Source: Chromobacterium alkanivorans
GTDB taxonomy: Bacteria; Pseudomonadota; Gammaproteobacteria; Burkholderiales; Chromobacteriaceae
Length of the DNA stretch: 64,000 nucleotides
NCBI RefSeq assembly: GCF_016937655.1
Contig: NZ_JAFHKL010000005.1
Span: 1 to 64,000 of the forward strand
Reading direction: 5' to 3'
The notes under the pieces were generated by a model. The model was given only the letters and a program-made list of their open reading frames with translations. It did not search any database and had not been told where the DNA came from. Positions 27,007 to 37,100 of the stretch are shown piece by piece. Position 1 is the first letter of the stretch, and every line of letters begins with the position of its first letter. Position numbers and translations under genes: made by a program.

Positions 27007-27657
27007 GTGAACATACTGTTGGTGGAAGACGATCTGGCGCTGGGCGAGGCGCTGGGACAGGCTCTGCGCCAGGCCGGTTTTCGCACCGTCTGGGTGCGGC
27101 GGCTGAAGGAGGCGCGCACCTTTCTGGCCGAGGAGCCGCAGGACGCGCTGCTGCTGGATCTGGGCTTGCCGGACGGCGAGGGCCTGCACTTGCTGCAGGA
27201 GCTGCGCGGCAACGGATCGACGCTGCCGGTGATCATCCTGACCGCGCGCGACGCGCTGGAGAGCCGGCTGGCCGGCTTGCACAACGGCGCCGACGACTAC
27301 CTGGTCAAACCCTTCGCCATCCCAGAACTGCTGGCCCGGCTGCAGGCGGTGACCCGGCGCAGCAGCGGCTTCGTGTCGGCCAATTGGCAGATCGGCGATT
27401 TGTGCATCAACGCCGACACCCGCGAGCTGTCGATGAGCGGCGCGGCGGTGGCCTTGTCGCCGTCCGAGTTCGCGCTGATGTTTGAACTGGTGCGCAAGGC
27501 CGGCAAGGTGGTCAGTCGCGAGCATCTGGTCGAGCACCTGTGCTGCGAGTCCGACAACGCGCTGGAAGTGCATGTCCACAATCTGCGGCGCAAGCTGGGT
27601 TCGGACTGGATCCGCACCATACGCGGCGTCGGCTATCTATTGCCCAAGCCGGCATGA
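27007..27657 (+). CDS. OmpR-family response regulator
   Basis: A 216-residue protein: receiver domain with acidic pair ED(D)8-9, phospho-acceptor D51 in LLLDLGLPD, Thr in VIILTARD and Lys in YLVKPFA; then a winged helix ending in NALEVHVHNLRRKLG and IRTIRGVGYLL. It resembles QseB/PmrA/TctD regulators. GTG 27007 gives the normal N-terminus; in-frame ATGs at 26953 and 26971 would add unneeded residues. Its TGA overlaps the kinase ATG. An inverted repeat (TTCGACAT..ATGTCGTGAA) surrounds the start and could be an autoregulatory site. It converges on an ABC exporter operon it may control (inference). Confidence 0.92.
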   Translation: MNILLVEDDLALGEALGQALRQAGFRTVWVRRLKEARTFLAEEPQDALLLDLGLPDGEGLHLLQELRGNGSTLPVIILTARDALESRLAGLHNGADDYLVKPFAIPELLARLQAVTRRSSGFVSANWQIGDLCINADTRELSMSGAAVALSPSEFALMFELVRKAGKVVSREHLVEHLCCESDNALEVHVHNLRRKLGSDWIRTIRGVGYLLPKPA

Positions 27658-29060
27658 TCATTCCCTCGCTGGCGCGGCGCTCGCTCTACCGGCGGCTGTT
27701 ATGGACCAGCCTGAGCACCATACTGGCGGTATGGCTGGTCCTGTTCGCCTGGTTTTACTGGGAAGTGACCCGGGTGGGCTCCGGTTATCTGGACGGGGAT
27801 CTGCGCGGGCTGGCGCGCACGCTGGCCACCGTCTACAGCGCCGACATCAAGGAGAGCGAGCGCGCCCGCGTCGTCGATCAGCTGATCGGCCAGTTCGGCC
27901 ACGGCTACAGCGAAAGGCCGCCGGCCAAGAACGAGCTGGCCTATCGCATCGTCGACAAGCGGCAGCGCCTGCTGGCGGTGTCCGGCGCCTGGCCGGAACT
28001 GGAGCAGCCGCCCAGCGGCGGCGCGCCGGCCAACCAGGGCCGCTGGCGCATGCTGACGGCGAGCGGGGACGAGGTCCGGGTGCAGTTGGCGATCGCGCGC
28101 AGCTTCGTGCAGCGGGTGCAGGCCGAAATCCTGATCTTCTTCTTGCTGCCGCTGATCGCCGCGGTGCCCATCATCATGTTGCTGCTGCGGGTCGGCTACG
28201 GCCGCGCCCTGCAGCCCTTGGCGACGCTGGCCACCACCATCACCTCGCGCGACGTGCAGTCGACGGCGCCGCTGGCCTGCGCCGATCCCGAATACCAGGA
28301 ATTGCGGCCGGTGTTCAATTCCGTCAACGAGCTGCTGTCGCGGCTGGCGACCTTCCGCGAAGGCGAGCAACGCTTCTTCGCCGACGCGGCGCACGAGCTG
28401 CGCACGCCGCTGGCGGCGATAGGCGCGCAAGTGCACCTGCTGGCGCGCGCGGAATCCGAACAGGAGAGGGCGGCGCTGGCGGCGATGCTTGACGTCAGCA
28501 TAGGCCGCAGCGGCGAACTGGTGGGCAAGCTGCTGACCTTGTCGCGGCTGGACGCGGAGTCGGCGCGGGTGCTGCCTTTGGCCTTCGACCTGGCGGCGCT
28601 GGCGCGCGCGGCCCTGGCGCGGCAGGTGCCGCGCGCGATGGAGCGCGACATCACCCTGGCCTACGACGGCGCGCAGACGGCGGCCTGCTGCGGCGACGCC
28701 AGCGCGATGGACAGCTTGCTGGACAATCTGCTGGACAACGCCATCCGCTACTGCCCGGACGGCGCGTCCATCAATGTGGAGGTGAGCGAGAGTTTCTCCA
28801 ACCTGAGGCTGGCGGTGCTGGACGACGGGCCGGGCATCGCGCCGCAATGGCGCGAGCAGGTGCTGAAACGCTTCGTGCGCCTGCCGGACAATACCGTCAC
28901 CGGCAGCGGCCTGGGGCTGGCCATCGTCAAGCGGGTGGTGGAGTTGCACGGCGGCAGCCTGTTGCTGACCGACGGCTTGCACGGCAACGGCCTGGGCGTG
29001 GAAATCCGGCTGCCGCGCTGCGCCGCGCCGCTGGCGGAGCGCGGGGCGCGGCCGGCCTGA
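27654..29060 (+). CDS. sensor histidine kinase (QseC/TctE-like)
   Basis: A 468-residue inner-membrane kinase: first helix (WTSLSTILAVWLVLFAWFYW), periplasmic sensor of about 120 residues, second helix (ILIFFLLPLIAAVPIIMLLL), HAMP-like linker, DHp domain with phospho-acceptor His247 in FFADAAHELRTPLAAI, then ATPase boxes N (LLDNLLDNAIRYCP), G1 (VLDDGPGIAP) and G2 (GSGLGLAIVKRVVELHGG). It is translationally coupled to the regulator (ATGA overlap). The signal is unknown. It ends 83 bp from the convergent exporter operon. Confidence 0.93.
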   Translation: MIIPSLARRSLYRRLLWTSLSTILAVWLVLFAWFYWEVTRVGSGYLDGDLRGLARTLATVYSADIKESERARVVDQLIGQFGHGYSERPPAKNELAYRIVDKRQRLLAVSGAWPELEQPPSGGAPANQGRWRMLTASGDEVRVQLAIARSFVQRVQAEILIFFLLPLIAAVPIIMLLLRVGYGRALQPLATLATTITSRDVQSTAPLACADPEYQELRPVFNSVNELLSRLATFREGEQRFFADAAHELRTPLAAIGAQVHLLARAESEQERAALAAMLDVSIGRSGELVGKLLTLSRLDAESARVLPLAFDLAALARAALARQVPRAMERDITLAYDGAQTAACCGDASAMDSLLDNLLDNAIRYCPDGASINVEVSESFSNLRLAVLDDGPGIAPQWREQVLKRFVRLPDNTVTGSGLGLAIVKRVVELHGGSLLLTDGLHGNGLGVEIRLPRCAAPLAERGARPA

Positions 29061-29143
29061 GCCGGCCGGGCTTCTGCCTTGCCGATGCGCGGAGCCCGCT
29101 TGCGATCCGGCCGCGTCAAGCGCGGCGCATCGCAAGCGGACGT

Positions 29144-30553
29144 TCAAGGCGCGGCTTGGTCCGCGCCCTCCCAGCCGCCGCCCAGCGCGGCGATCAGATT
29201 GGCCGCCGCCAGCAGCTGTTGGCGGCGCGCGCCTTGCACGCCTTGTTCCGCCTGCAGCTCTGCCAGTTGCGCACGCCATTCCGCCTGGCCGTCGCTGAGG
29301 CCCACGCCGCGCGCGTCGCGCTCGGCGCGCAGGCGGCGGCTGGCGTCCAGGTACTGGCGCTGCCTGGCCTCCTGATCCGTTTTGGCGAAATGAGCGGCGG
29401 CCGCCGCGTCTTCCACTTCGTACACGGCGCGGGTGACGGCGCCGCGCCAGGCCGCGTATTGCTCGGCGGCGGCGGAGCGCGCGCGCTGGGCCTCGGCCTG
29501 GCGCTTGCCGGCGTCGAACAGCGGAATGTCCAGCTGCGGCAGCAGCGACCAGTGCAGCACCTTGTTGCCGCGCAAGCCGGACCAGCTGCCGGCGCTGATG
29601 CCCAGGCCGCCGCTCAGGGTCAGCGACGGCCAGCGGGCGGCCTCGGCCTCGTCGATGCGCGCGCGCGCGGCGTCGTAGCGCGCCTGGGCCGCGCCCAGGT
29701 CCGGCCTGCGCTGCAGCAGCCGGGCCGGCAGCTCGCCGCCCACTTCCGGCAGCCTGAGCTCGCGCAGCGGCCGCGCCGGCGGCAGCCCGCAGGCGTCCGG
29801 CATCCTGGCGGCCAGCTGGCACAGGCTGCGCTCCACCCGCTTCAGCGCGTCGCCTTGCTGGGCGACCAGGCGAGCGGCTTCGCTGGCCTCGCTGTCCGGC
29901 TCCAGCAGCTGCTTGCCGCTGGCGAGGCCGACGCGGCGCTTGGCGGCGACGCCGGCCAGCAGGCGCTGGCGCAGCCGCGCGGCTTCCCGGAGCAGTTCGA
30001 TGTCAGCGGTCAGCTCCGCCCGCGTCAGCCACAGCTCGGCGGTTTGCCGCGCCAGGCTCAGGCCCAGCGCGTCGCGGTCGCCGCCGCTGGCCTTGAGATC
30101 GGCGCGCCCGGCGCGCACCGCGGCGCTGACCCGGCCGCGCAAGTCCACTTCATAGCCCAGCGCCAGCCGCGTGTTGTAGCGGGTGCTGGGGTTGGCGGTG
30201 TCTTCGCCGACTTCGCCCAGGTCGAACTTGGACAGCTTGCGCCGTTCCACCGATTGTTCGAAGTCCAGCTTGGGATAACGGTCGGCGTTGAGCACGCCCA
30301 GTTCGGCGCGCGCGGCGTCCAGCCGCGCCAGGCTGGCGGCGAGATCGGTGTTGCCCTCGCGCACCGCGGCTATCCACTGGCCGAGGCCGGGGTCGCCGAA
30401 GCCGTCCCAGGCCTGGGCGTCCGGGCCGGGGCCGGGCAGGGTCTGGCCGTAGCGCTCCGGCAGCGCTGGCGCCGGGCGCGAGGGTTCCAGCCCGGCGCAG
30501 CCGCCGAGCGCCAGGGTCAGCAGCAGGGCGATCGGTCGCATCGCGCGCATCAT
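29144..30553 (-). CDS. outer-membrane efflux lipoprotein (NodT/TolC-like)
   Basis: A 469-residue protein with a lipoprotein signal (IALLLTLALGGCAG), two outer-membrane efflux repeats, and RLLQRRPDLGAAQARYDAAR in the position of the conserved LLxRRPD motif. Its start overlaps the stop of the adaptor gene (ATGA), so it is the dedicated channel of this ABC exporter. It has an Asp/Glu-rich middle and ends in NLIAALGGGW, as does the RND channel at 8218, so the two may be paralogues. The result is a four-gene permease-ATPase-adaptor-channel set. Confidence 0.88.
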   Translation of the reverse strand: MMRAMRPIALLLTLALGGCAGLEPSRPAPALPERYGQTLPGPGPDAQAWDGFGDPGLGQWIAAVREGNTDLAASLARLDAARAELGVLNADRYPKLDFEQSVERRKLSKFDLGEVGEDTANPSTRYNTRLALGYEVDLRGRVSAAVRAGRADLKASGGDRDALGLSLARQTAELWLTRAELTADIELLREAARLRQRLLAGVAAKRRVGLASGKQLLEPDSEASEAARLVAQQGDALKRVERSLCQLAARMPDACGLPPARPLRELRLPEVGGELPARLLQRRPDLGAAQARYDAARARIDEAEAARWPSLTLSGGLGISAGSWSGLRGNKVLHWSLLPQLDIPLFDAGKRQAEAQRARSAAAEQYAAWRGAVTRAVYEVEDAAAAAHFAKTDQEARQRQYLDASRRLRAERDARGVGLSDGQAEWRAQLAELQAEQGVQGARRQQLLAAANLIAALGGGWEGADQAAP

Positions 30554-31470
30554 GGCTTGCCCGCCTTGTCTTGTCGGGCGATGCGCACCAGCACCCGCTG
30601 GCCGATGCGGATTTCCGGCGCGTCCACCAGCGCCAGCACGCATTCGATCACCCGCACATCCTGTTTCTCATTGGGGTCGTCGTTGTCCGGACGGTTGCCG
30701 AACACCTGGCCCAGCCGCAGCACCTTGGCCTTGTAGACCTTGGTTTCGTCCGCCTCCAGCGTCACCTCGGCCGCCTGTCCCGGCGTCACCGAGCCGACGT
30801 AGCGTTCTTCCAGATCCGCGCGGACGATGCGAGGCCCGTTGGGGGCGAACATGAACAGCGGCGTCACGTTCAGCGTGGAAGTGCCGTCGCCGGGGCGGGC
30901 CTGGCGGCGGATGATGCGGCCGGCCAGCGGCGCGCGCACCACGTGCTGGTCCACTTCCAGCTTGCTGGCCGCCACTTGCGCGTCGGCGGTGGCCACCGCC
31001 GCCTGCTGGCGGGCCAGCTCGGACGCGCTGAGTTTGACCTGGTCGCGGGCATTGTCCTTTTCCTGCTTGGACACCACCTCGTCGCCGCTCAGCGCGGACA
31101 CGCGCTGCAGTTCGCGCTGGGCGATGGCGTGCTTGACCTGCGTCAGCGTCAACTCCTGCCGCGCCTCGTCGCGCTCCTGCTCGCGCACCTTCATCGCCAG
31201 ATTGGCCTCGCGGTCGTCGATGCGGGCCAGCACCGCGCCGGGCTTGACCTCGGCGCCTTCCTCCACCGACACCTCGCGGATGATGCCGGCGCGCGGCGCG
31301 GCGATATTGATCACCCCGCCTTCTATGCTGACGCGGCCCTTGGCGATGGCGGCCCACGGCGATTGCTGGACCGGCGCCGGAGGCGGCGGCTCGGAGCAGC
31401 CGGCCAGCAACAGGCTCAAGGCCAGCAGCGGGCCCAGGCGCAGCGGGGTCTTGGGAATAGGGCTGCTCAT
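30550..31470 (-). CDS. periplasmic adaptor (HlyD/MacA/DevB-like) lipoprotein
   Basis: A 306-residue membrane-fusion protein with a lipoprotein signal (LALSLLLAGCSEPPP), barrel-sandwich halves (IIREVSVEEGAEVKPGAVLA; VRAPLAGRIIRRQARPGDG) flanking a long alpha-hairpin (~90-170), then a beta-barrel with the VTLEADE segment. It would connect the ABC permease to the outer-membrane channel. The gene overlaps both neighbours by 4 bp, a tight operon. Lipid anchoring rather than a membrane helix is a small difference from MacA. Confidence 0.88.
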   Translation of the reverse strand: MSSPIPKTPLRLGPLLALSLLLAGCSEPPPPAPVQQSPWAAIAKGRVSIEGGVINIAAPRAGIIREVSVEEGAEVKPGAVLARIDDREANLAMKVREQERDEARQELTLTQVKHAIAQRELQRVSALSGDEVVSKQEKDNARDQVKLSASELARQQAAVATADAQVAASKLEVDQHVVRAPLAGRIIRRQARPGDGTSTLNVTPLFMFAPNGPRIVRADLEERYVGSVTPGQAAEVTLEADETKVYKAKVLRLGQVFGNRPDNDDPNEKQDVRVIECVLALVDAPEIRIGQRVLVRIARQDKAGKP

Positions 31471-32186
31471 GCTACCTCCATCGGGGTGTTGTGCACGCGC
31501 AGGTCTTTGACCACCTGGCCGTCTTCGAGGGTGATGACGCGGTCGGCGTGCTTGATCAGGCGGTTGTCGTGCGACACGCCCAGCACCGTGGTGCCTTGTT
31601 CCTGGGCGATCTGGTGCAAGAGATCGATCACCACCTGGCCGTTGTGGCTGTCAAGCGCGCTGGTGGGCTCGTCGGCGAACATCAGCTTGGGCCGCTTGAC
31701 CAGAGCGCGGGCGATGGCGACCCGCTGTTTTTCGCCGCCGGACAGCTCCATCGGCCGCAGTTTGGCGCGCGGGCCCAGGCCCACTAGCTCCAGGGCTTCC
31801 TGCGCGCGTTTTTCGGCTTCGGGCTTGGCGATCTTGGGGCCGTAGTTCAAGGGCAGCAGCACGTTTTCCAGCGCGGTCAGCGAGGCGAACAGATTGAAGC
31901 CCTGGAACACGAAGCCGCAATGCTCCAGGCGGAAGCGGCTCAACTCCTCGATGGAGCGCCGGGTCAGTTCCATGCCCAGCGCGGTGACGCGGCCGGAGCT
32001 GGGCGGCAGCAGGCCGGAGAGCACGGACAGCAAGGTGCTCTTGCCGGAGCCGGACGGACCGATGATCAGGGTCAGCTCGCCGGGCAGGATGGACAGCGAG
32101 ATATCGGTGAGCACGGTTTGCTCGGTCTTGCCGTTGCTGAACGAGCGGTTCAGGTTTTCGCCGACGATGGCGGGGGAGGCGGACAT
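31467..32186 (-). CDS. ABC transporter ATPase, MacB/LolD/DevA type
   Basis: A 239-residue ATP-binding subunit with Walker A GPSGSGKST, Q-loop FVFQGFNLF, signature LSGGEKQR, Walker B LMFADEP and H-loop GVSHDNRL. It belongs to the mechanotransmission ABC class that works with FtsX-like permeases. The gene lies 10 bp after the permease and overlaps the adaptor by 4 bp. Confidence 0.92.
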   Translation of the reverse strand: MSASPAIVGENLNRSFSNGKTEQTVLTDISLSILPGELTLIIGPSGSGKSTLLSVLSGLLPPSSGRVTALGMELTRRSIEELSRFRLEHCGFVFQGFNLFASLTALENVLLPLNYGPKIAKPEAEKRAQEALELVGLGPRAKLRPMELSGGEKQRVAIARALVKRPKLMFADEPTSALDSHNGQVVIDLLHQIAQEQGTTVLGVSHDNRLIKHADRVITLEDGQVVKDLRVHNTPMEVA

Positions 32187-32196
32187 GAAAGTCTCC

Positions 32197-33324
32197 TTAT
32201 CGCAATAGGGTAGAGGGCTCGGCCTGGTTCAGCGCGCGCAGCGCGGACAGGCCGGACAGCAGAGCGATGCCCAGCACCAGGGTGCCGGTGGCCATGCAGC
32301 CCCACACCGGCACTTCCAGCGCGATGTGGGCGTGACGGGCGGCGACCACCAGCAACGCGCCGACCACGGCGGTGATCACCAGGCCGGCCAGGCCGACCCA
32401 GAACGATTGCTCCAGGATCACGGCGCGCAAGGAGGAGGAAGACACTCCCAGCGCCCGCAGGGTGGCGTATTCGCGCAGCGCGGCGACGATGGCGGCCATC
32501 AGCGTCTGGCTGGTGATGACGATGCCGACCAGCAGGCCCAGCGCGGAGGAAAACAGGAAGCCGGAGCCGGCGCCGGACTCGAACAGCCAGTACACCTGGG
32601 ACTGGATGGAGAATTCCTCGGCGGTCCACACCTGGAAGGGCTTGAAGCTGCCCGCCGGCTGCAGCTGGTCGCGCACCAGCTCGGCGCGGCTGGGATCGCG
32701 CAGACGCGCCAGGAAGTAGTCGGTGGCGTCGTTGCGCAGATTGGGGTCGATGCGGCGCGCGGTGTTCAGCGAAGTCAGGATATTGGCGCCGCCCATCGCG
32801 CGCATGCCGTTGACGGTGCCGCCGATGCGCACCCGCTTGCCGCTGAGCTCGGCGTAGTCGCCTATCTTGACGCCCAGCTTTTCCAGGTCGCTCTCATCCA
32901 CCAGCACGGTGCTGGGCACCGTCAGCTCCTGGCGCAGCGCCGGGGTCAGCAGGGTGGCGAAGGTCATCGCCTGCGGCCGCGGGTCGATGCCGATCAGCAC
33001 CGCGCTGAGCTTGCCGCCGCCGGGCCGTTGCCAGTCCGCCATGGTCCAGGTGAAGCGCTCCACCGAGGTGACTTCCGGGTGCGCCCACAGATTGTTCTCG
33101 GTCTTGCCGGGAATGGGCCGCGCCAGGTCCACGCTCTGGGTGGCCGGATAGCCGACCCAGAGATCGGCGCTGGAGCGGTCGATGTAGACGCCTACCGAAC
33201 TGAACATGCCCAAGAGCAGGCTCAGCTGCACCTGAACCAGCAGGCCGGCGAAGGCCACCGCCAGCACCGCGGGCAAGAAGCGGCGCCACTCGTAAATCAG
33301 CGAGGCGCGGGCGAGGGAGACCAT
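32197..33324 (-). CDS. ABC transporter permease, DevC/FtsX type
   Basis: A 375-residue inner-membrane protein: one N-terminal helix (FLPAVLAVAFAGLLVQVQLS), a periplasmic domain of ~230 residues, then three C-terminal helices (ALGLLVGIVITSQTLMAAIV; FWVGLAGLVITAVVGALLVV; TLVLGIALLSGLSALRAL). LREYATLRALGVS matches the coupling segment of FtsX/DevC permeases. With the ATPase, adaptor and channel it should move substrates from the periplasm or inner leaflet across the outer membrane. It is the first gene of the unit. Upstream are a family B element and the leader of the divergent biosynthetic cluster. Confidence 0.9.
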   Translation of the reverse strand: MVSLARASLIYEWRRFLPAVLAVAFAGLLVQVQLSLLLGMFSSVGVYIDRSSADLWVGYPATQSVDLARPIPGKTENNLWAHPEVTSVERFTWTMADWQRPGGGKLSAVLIGIDPRPQAMTFATLLTPALRQELTVPSTVLVDESDLEKLGVKIGDYAELSGKRVRIGGTVNGMRAMGGANILTSLNTARRIDPNLRNDATDYFLARLRDPSRAELVRDQLQPAGSFKPFQVWTAEEFSIQSQVYWLFESGAGSGFLFSSALGLLVGIVITSQTLMAAIVAALREYATLRALGVSSSSLRAVILEQSFWVGLAGLVITAVVGALLVVAARHAHIALEVPVWGCMATGTLVLGIALLSGLSALRALNQAEPSTLLR

Positions 33325-33459
33325 GGTCAGGCCTCCGCGTCGGCGCCGGGGCGGCGGGGGGGGTGGGTGGACTGGGGCATGACTGTCTCCGGGATGAAAT
33401 GGGGGCAGTATGCCTATTCCTGCTTAGGGTTTTCTGAGCGCGGGGAAGCGGTGATAACA

Positions 33460-33564
33460 GCGGCCGACAAACCCTTGATGCTGCGTTGCGCCGACTTGCC
33501 GTACTCAAGTGCCGCCAGCGTCGGCGCGCCTTGTCTCGGCCGTGAAACTGATTTTTTCAGCCGC
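33460..33564. repeat. family B inverted-repeat element, copy 3 (diverged)
   Basis: It shares GATGCTGCGTTGCGCCGACTTGCC and GCGTCGGCGCGCCTTG with the other B copies. Its ends (GCGGCCGACAAACCC and GATTTTTTCAGCCGC) are recognisable but degraded. Confidence 0.7.
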
Positions 33565-33602
33565 TTTTAAGGCGACGGCGAGGTAGGGGTTTTCCCTAGT
33601 AT

Positions 33603-33619
33603 TAATACCACTGGTATTA
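33603..33619. promoter_or_regulatory. 17-bp perfect palindrome, candidate operator
   Basis: TAATACCA and TGGTATTA flank a single central C. The TGGT..ACCA-type half-sites resemble GntR/FadR- or LacI-class operators. It lies between the divergent exporter and biosynthesis operons. No regulator gene of that class is in the window. Confidence 0.45.
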
Positions 33620-34153
33620 GTCTGGGCGTTGAATTTGAATGCCGCGCCGATAAGGCACTGTTCTTATTGTCTGCTCAGATTCCCCTCAGTTTTCTTTTTT
33701 CAGCGCGGAAATTTTATTTTTCAGTAATGGATTTACTAAAAAATAATGACTTTGGCATTGGTGTGTCAATAAGGATACACATTGAAAATCAATGACTTAA
33801 TTTGTTCTGTATATATTTTTCTCCAGAACTGTGGAGGTAAATCAGTCAACTGCAAGAAAGCCCTAAGGAAACACTAAGATTTCAACGTCATAATTTTCCA
33901 AAACCGGATTTGACAGTTTGAGTTGTAAAGATTTTGTCAACTTTAAAGCGCGGTTTTTGATGTGGTTTGGGTAATAGGCAGCAGGCGCGTGCGGCGGTTT
34001 GGCCGGACGCGAATTCGATCCAGGCTTTGCGTGCGGGACCGGATTTAAAGAAAGGCAGTCGACCCTGGCCGTGCGGCCGGCGATTGCGCTTCCCGGTTGG
34101 TGCGCGGCGGCAAGCGAATGATGCGAAACAGCAGGTTCACCGCGGGAGGAGCA

Positions 34154-37100
34154 ATGAGCAAGACCGTATCGAGCAGGATAGGACCGGGCACGGTGGATAT
34201 CGCGATTGTGGGCATGGCCAGCCACTTTCCCGATGCGGCCACCTTGTACGATTTCTGGACCAATATCGTCGACAAGAAGGATTCCCTGACCGACATCGAC
34301 CAGAAGAACGGCGATGAGTACTGGCGCAAGGAAGATTATTACAGCGCGGACCCGAGCGCCGCGGACAAGACTTACGGCCACCGCGCCGGCTTCGTGCCGG
34401 CCATCGATTTCGATCCGGTGGAATTCAAACTGCCGCCGCTGATGCTGGAGTCCATCAGCACCGCGCAGATTTTCGCGCTGCACGTGGCCAAGCAGGCGAT
34501 GCTGGACGCCAGGCTGGTGGGCGACGACGCGCTGCCGGTGGACAAGGACCGGGTGGGGGTGATCCTGGGCGGCGCCGGCAACGGCAACACCTCCTTTTCG
34601 CTGGCTTTCCGCCAGCAGGAACCGTATCTGCGCAAGGTGCTGAACCACGCCGGCCTGCCCGGCGCGGTGGCCGACGAGGTGATAGACCGCGTCAACCATT
34701 TATATCTGGAATGGAACGAGGACAGCTTCCCCGGCTTCCTCGGCAATGTCGCCTGCGGCCGCATCGCCAGCTATTTCGATCTGGGCGGCACCTCTTACAT
34801 GGTGGACGCCGCCTGCGCCAGCAGCCTGGCCGCGATCAAGGCGGCGGTGGGCGAACTGGTGGACGGCAGCTGCGACGTGGTGCTGACCGGCGGCGTCAAC
34901 CTGGAAAACTCCATCTTCTCCTTCCTGTGCTTCAGCAAGACTCCGGCCCTGTCCAAGAGCAATCTGTCGCGCCCCTTCGACGAATCCTCGGACGGCATGA
35001 TGCTGGGCGACGGCGTCGGCTTCCTGGTGCTCAAGCGCCTGGAAGACGCCGAGCGCGACGGCGACCGCGTCTACGCGGTGATCAAATCGCTGCAGGCGTC
35101 CAGCGACGGCCGCGCCAAGAGCATTTTCGCGCCGCGTCACGAAGGCCAGGTCAAGGCGATGCGCCGCGCCTACGAGCGCGCCGGCATCTCGCCGGCCGAG
35201 ATCCAGCTGGTGGAGGCGCACGGCACCGGCACCCAGTCCGGCGACGAGACCGAGATCAAGAGCTTGCGCGCGGTGTTCGAAGCCGGCGGCGCTCAGCCCG
35301 GCTCGGTGGCCATAGGCAGCGTCAAGTCGCAGATCGGCCATACCCGCTGCGCCGCCGGCGCGGCGGCGATGATGAAGGCCGCGCTCAGCCTGTATCACAA
35401 GGTGTTGCCGCCCACCATCAACGTCAGCCAGCCCAGCCGCGAACTGGCGGACAGCGCCAGTCCCTTCTACGTCAACATCGACAGCCGGCCGTGGCTGAGC
35501 CCGGTGGGCGGCGCGCCGCGCCGCGCGGCCTTAAGCGCCTACGGCTTCGGCGGCACCAACTACCACGCCATCATGGAAGAGCACCAGGCGCGGCCGCAGG
35601 GCGATTTCCGCCTGAATCTGCGCCCGGAAGTGGTGCTGCTGTACGCTGACGGCCCGGAACAGCTGCTGGCGCTGGCCGAGCACAAGCTGGCCGCTTTCCG
35701 CGCCGAAGACGCCGGCTATCAATTCCGCCTGCATCAGGGCGCCGCGGCGCGCGCGCCGGCCGCCTCCGCGCGGCTGGCCTTCGTCGCCGCCTCCGCCGAA
35801 CAGGCGGCCGGCCTGCTGGACGAGGCGATCAAGCTGTTGCGCGCGCGTCCGGATCAGGACTGGGAACATCCGCTGGGCATTTACTACAAGCGCGAGGCGG
35901 CGCCGCTGGCCGGCCGCGTGGTGGCCTTGTTCCCCGGCCAGGGCGCGCAATACGTGAACATGGGCCGCGACATCGCCAACGATTACCCGGCGATGCGCGA
36001 AACCCTGGAAGGCCTGGACGCGGAGGCGCACGCCGACGGCCTGCCGCTGCCGTCCGCGGCCATTTTCCCGCCGCCGGCCTTCGACGCGGAGACGGCGGAC
36101 CGCCAGATGGCGGAACTGACCCAGACCCGCACCGCGCAACCGGCGATAGGCGCGATCAGCGCCGGCTACTACAAGCTCTTGCGCGGCCTGGGCCTGCGTG
36201 CGGACTTCCTGGCCGGCCACAGCTACGGCGAAGTGACCGCCTTGTGGGCCGCCGGCGTGTTGAGCGACGAGGACTTCTACCGGACCTCGCTGGCGCGCGG
36301 CGCGGCGGTGGCCAGCCCGGTGCCGGGCGGCGAGCCGGGCGCGATGCTGGCGGCCTCGCTGCCGGAGAGCGAGGCCAGCGCGGTGCTGGAGCGCTTCCCG
36401 GAGCTGGTGGTGGCCAATTACAACTCGCAGCAGCAGCTGGTGTTCGGCGGCGCGAGCGACATCATCCGCCAGGCCCATGAATTCCTGAACGAGCGCAAGG
36501 TGCGCAGCCAGGTGCTGGCGGTGTCGGCGGCCTTCCACACCGACTTCGTGCGCCACGCCTGCGCGCCCTTCGAGGCCAGCCTGGCCGGCATCCCGTTCCT
36601 GGCGCCGCAGGCCGCGGTGTACTCCACCGCCAGCGGCGAGCGTCACGCCGACGACCCGGCCAAGATCAAGCAATCGCTGATCGGCCAACTGGTCAGCCCG
36701 GTGCGCTTCCAGCAAACCATAGAACGCATTCATCAGCAGGGCGGCTACCTGTTCGTCGAGATCGGCCCCAAGGGCATTCTGGGCAAGCTGGTGGCGGACA
36801 TCCTCAAGGACAAGCCGCACGCGGTGGTGTCGCTGAACCCCAGCGCCAACGGCGAGGAAGCGCTGCAATTCAAGCGCGCGCTGGCGAGGCTGGCGGTGGA
36901 GGGCGTGGAGCTGAGCTCCACCGATCCGCAGGCGGCCCTGCCGCTGGCGGCCGAGCCTAAGAAAAAGGCGCTGACTTACACAATGAGCGGCGGTTTCTTC
37001 TACTCGGAGAAAGCCAAGCAGCGCCGCGCGCACGCCATGCGCAAGGATACGCGCGTCATCGACGCCTTCATCGACGAGCGGCTCGCCGCCAGCTCGCCGC

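Larger units (their letters stand above)
33325..34153. other. 830-bp divergent control region before the PUFA-like cluster
   Basis: It holds a family B element, a 17-bp perfect palindrome at 33603 and an AT-rich stretch (about 33650-33970) with no coding character. It must carry the promoter of the long biosynthetic operon and that of the ABC exporter. The 5' untranslated leader of the first synthase gene may be long, but I cannot place the start site. Confidence 0.5.

Noticed and set aside
34097-34153. An earlier start of the PfaA-like protein at 34097
   Set aside because: The extra 19 residues lack a ribosome site, while GGGAGGA sits at ideal spacing before ATG 34154.
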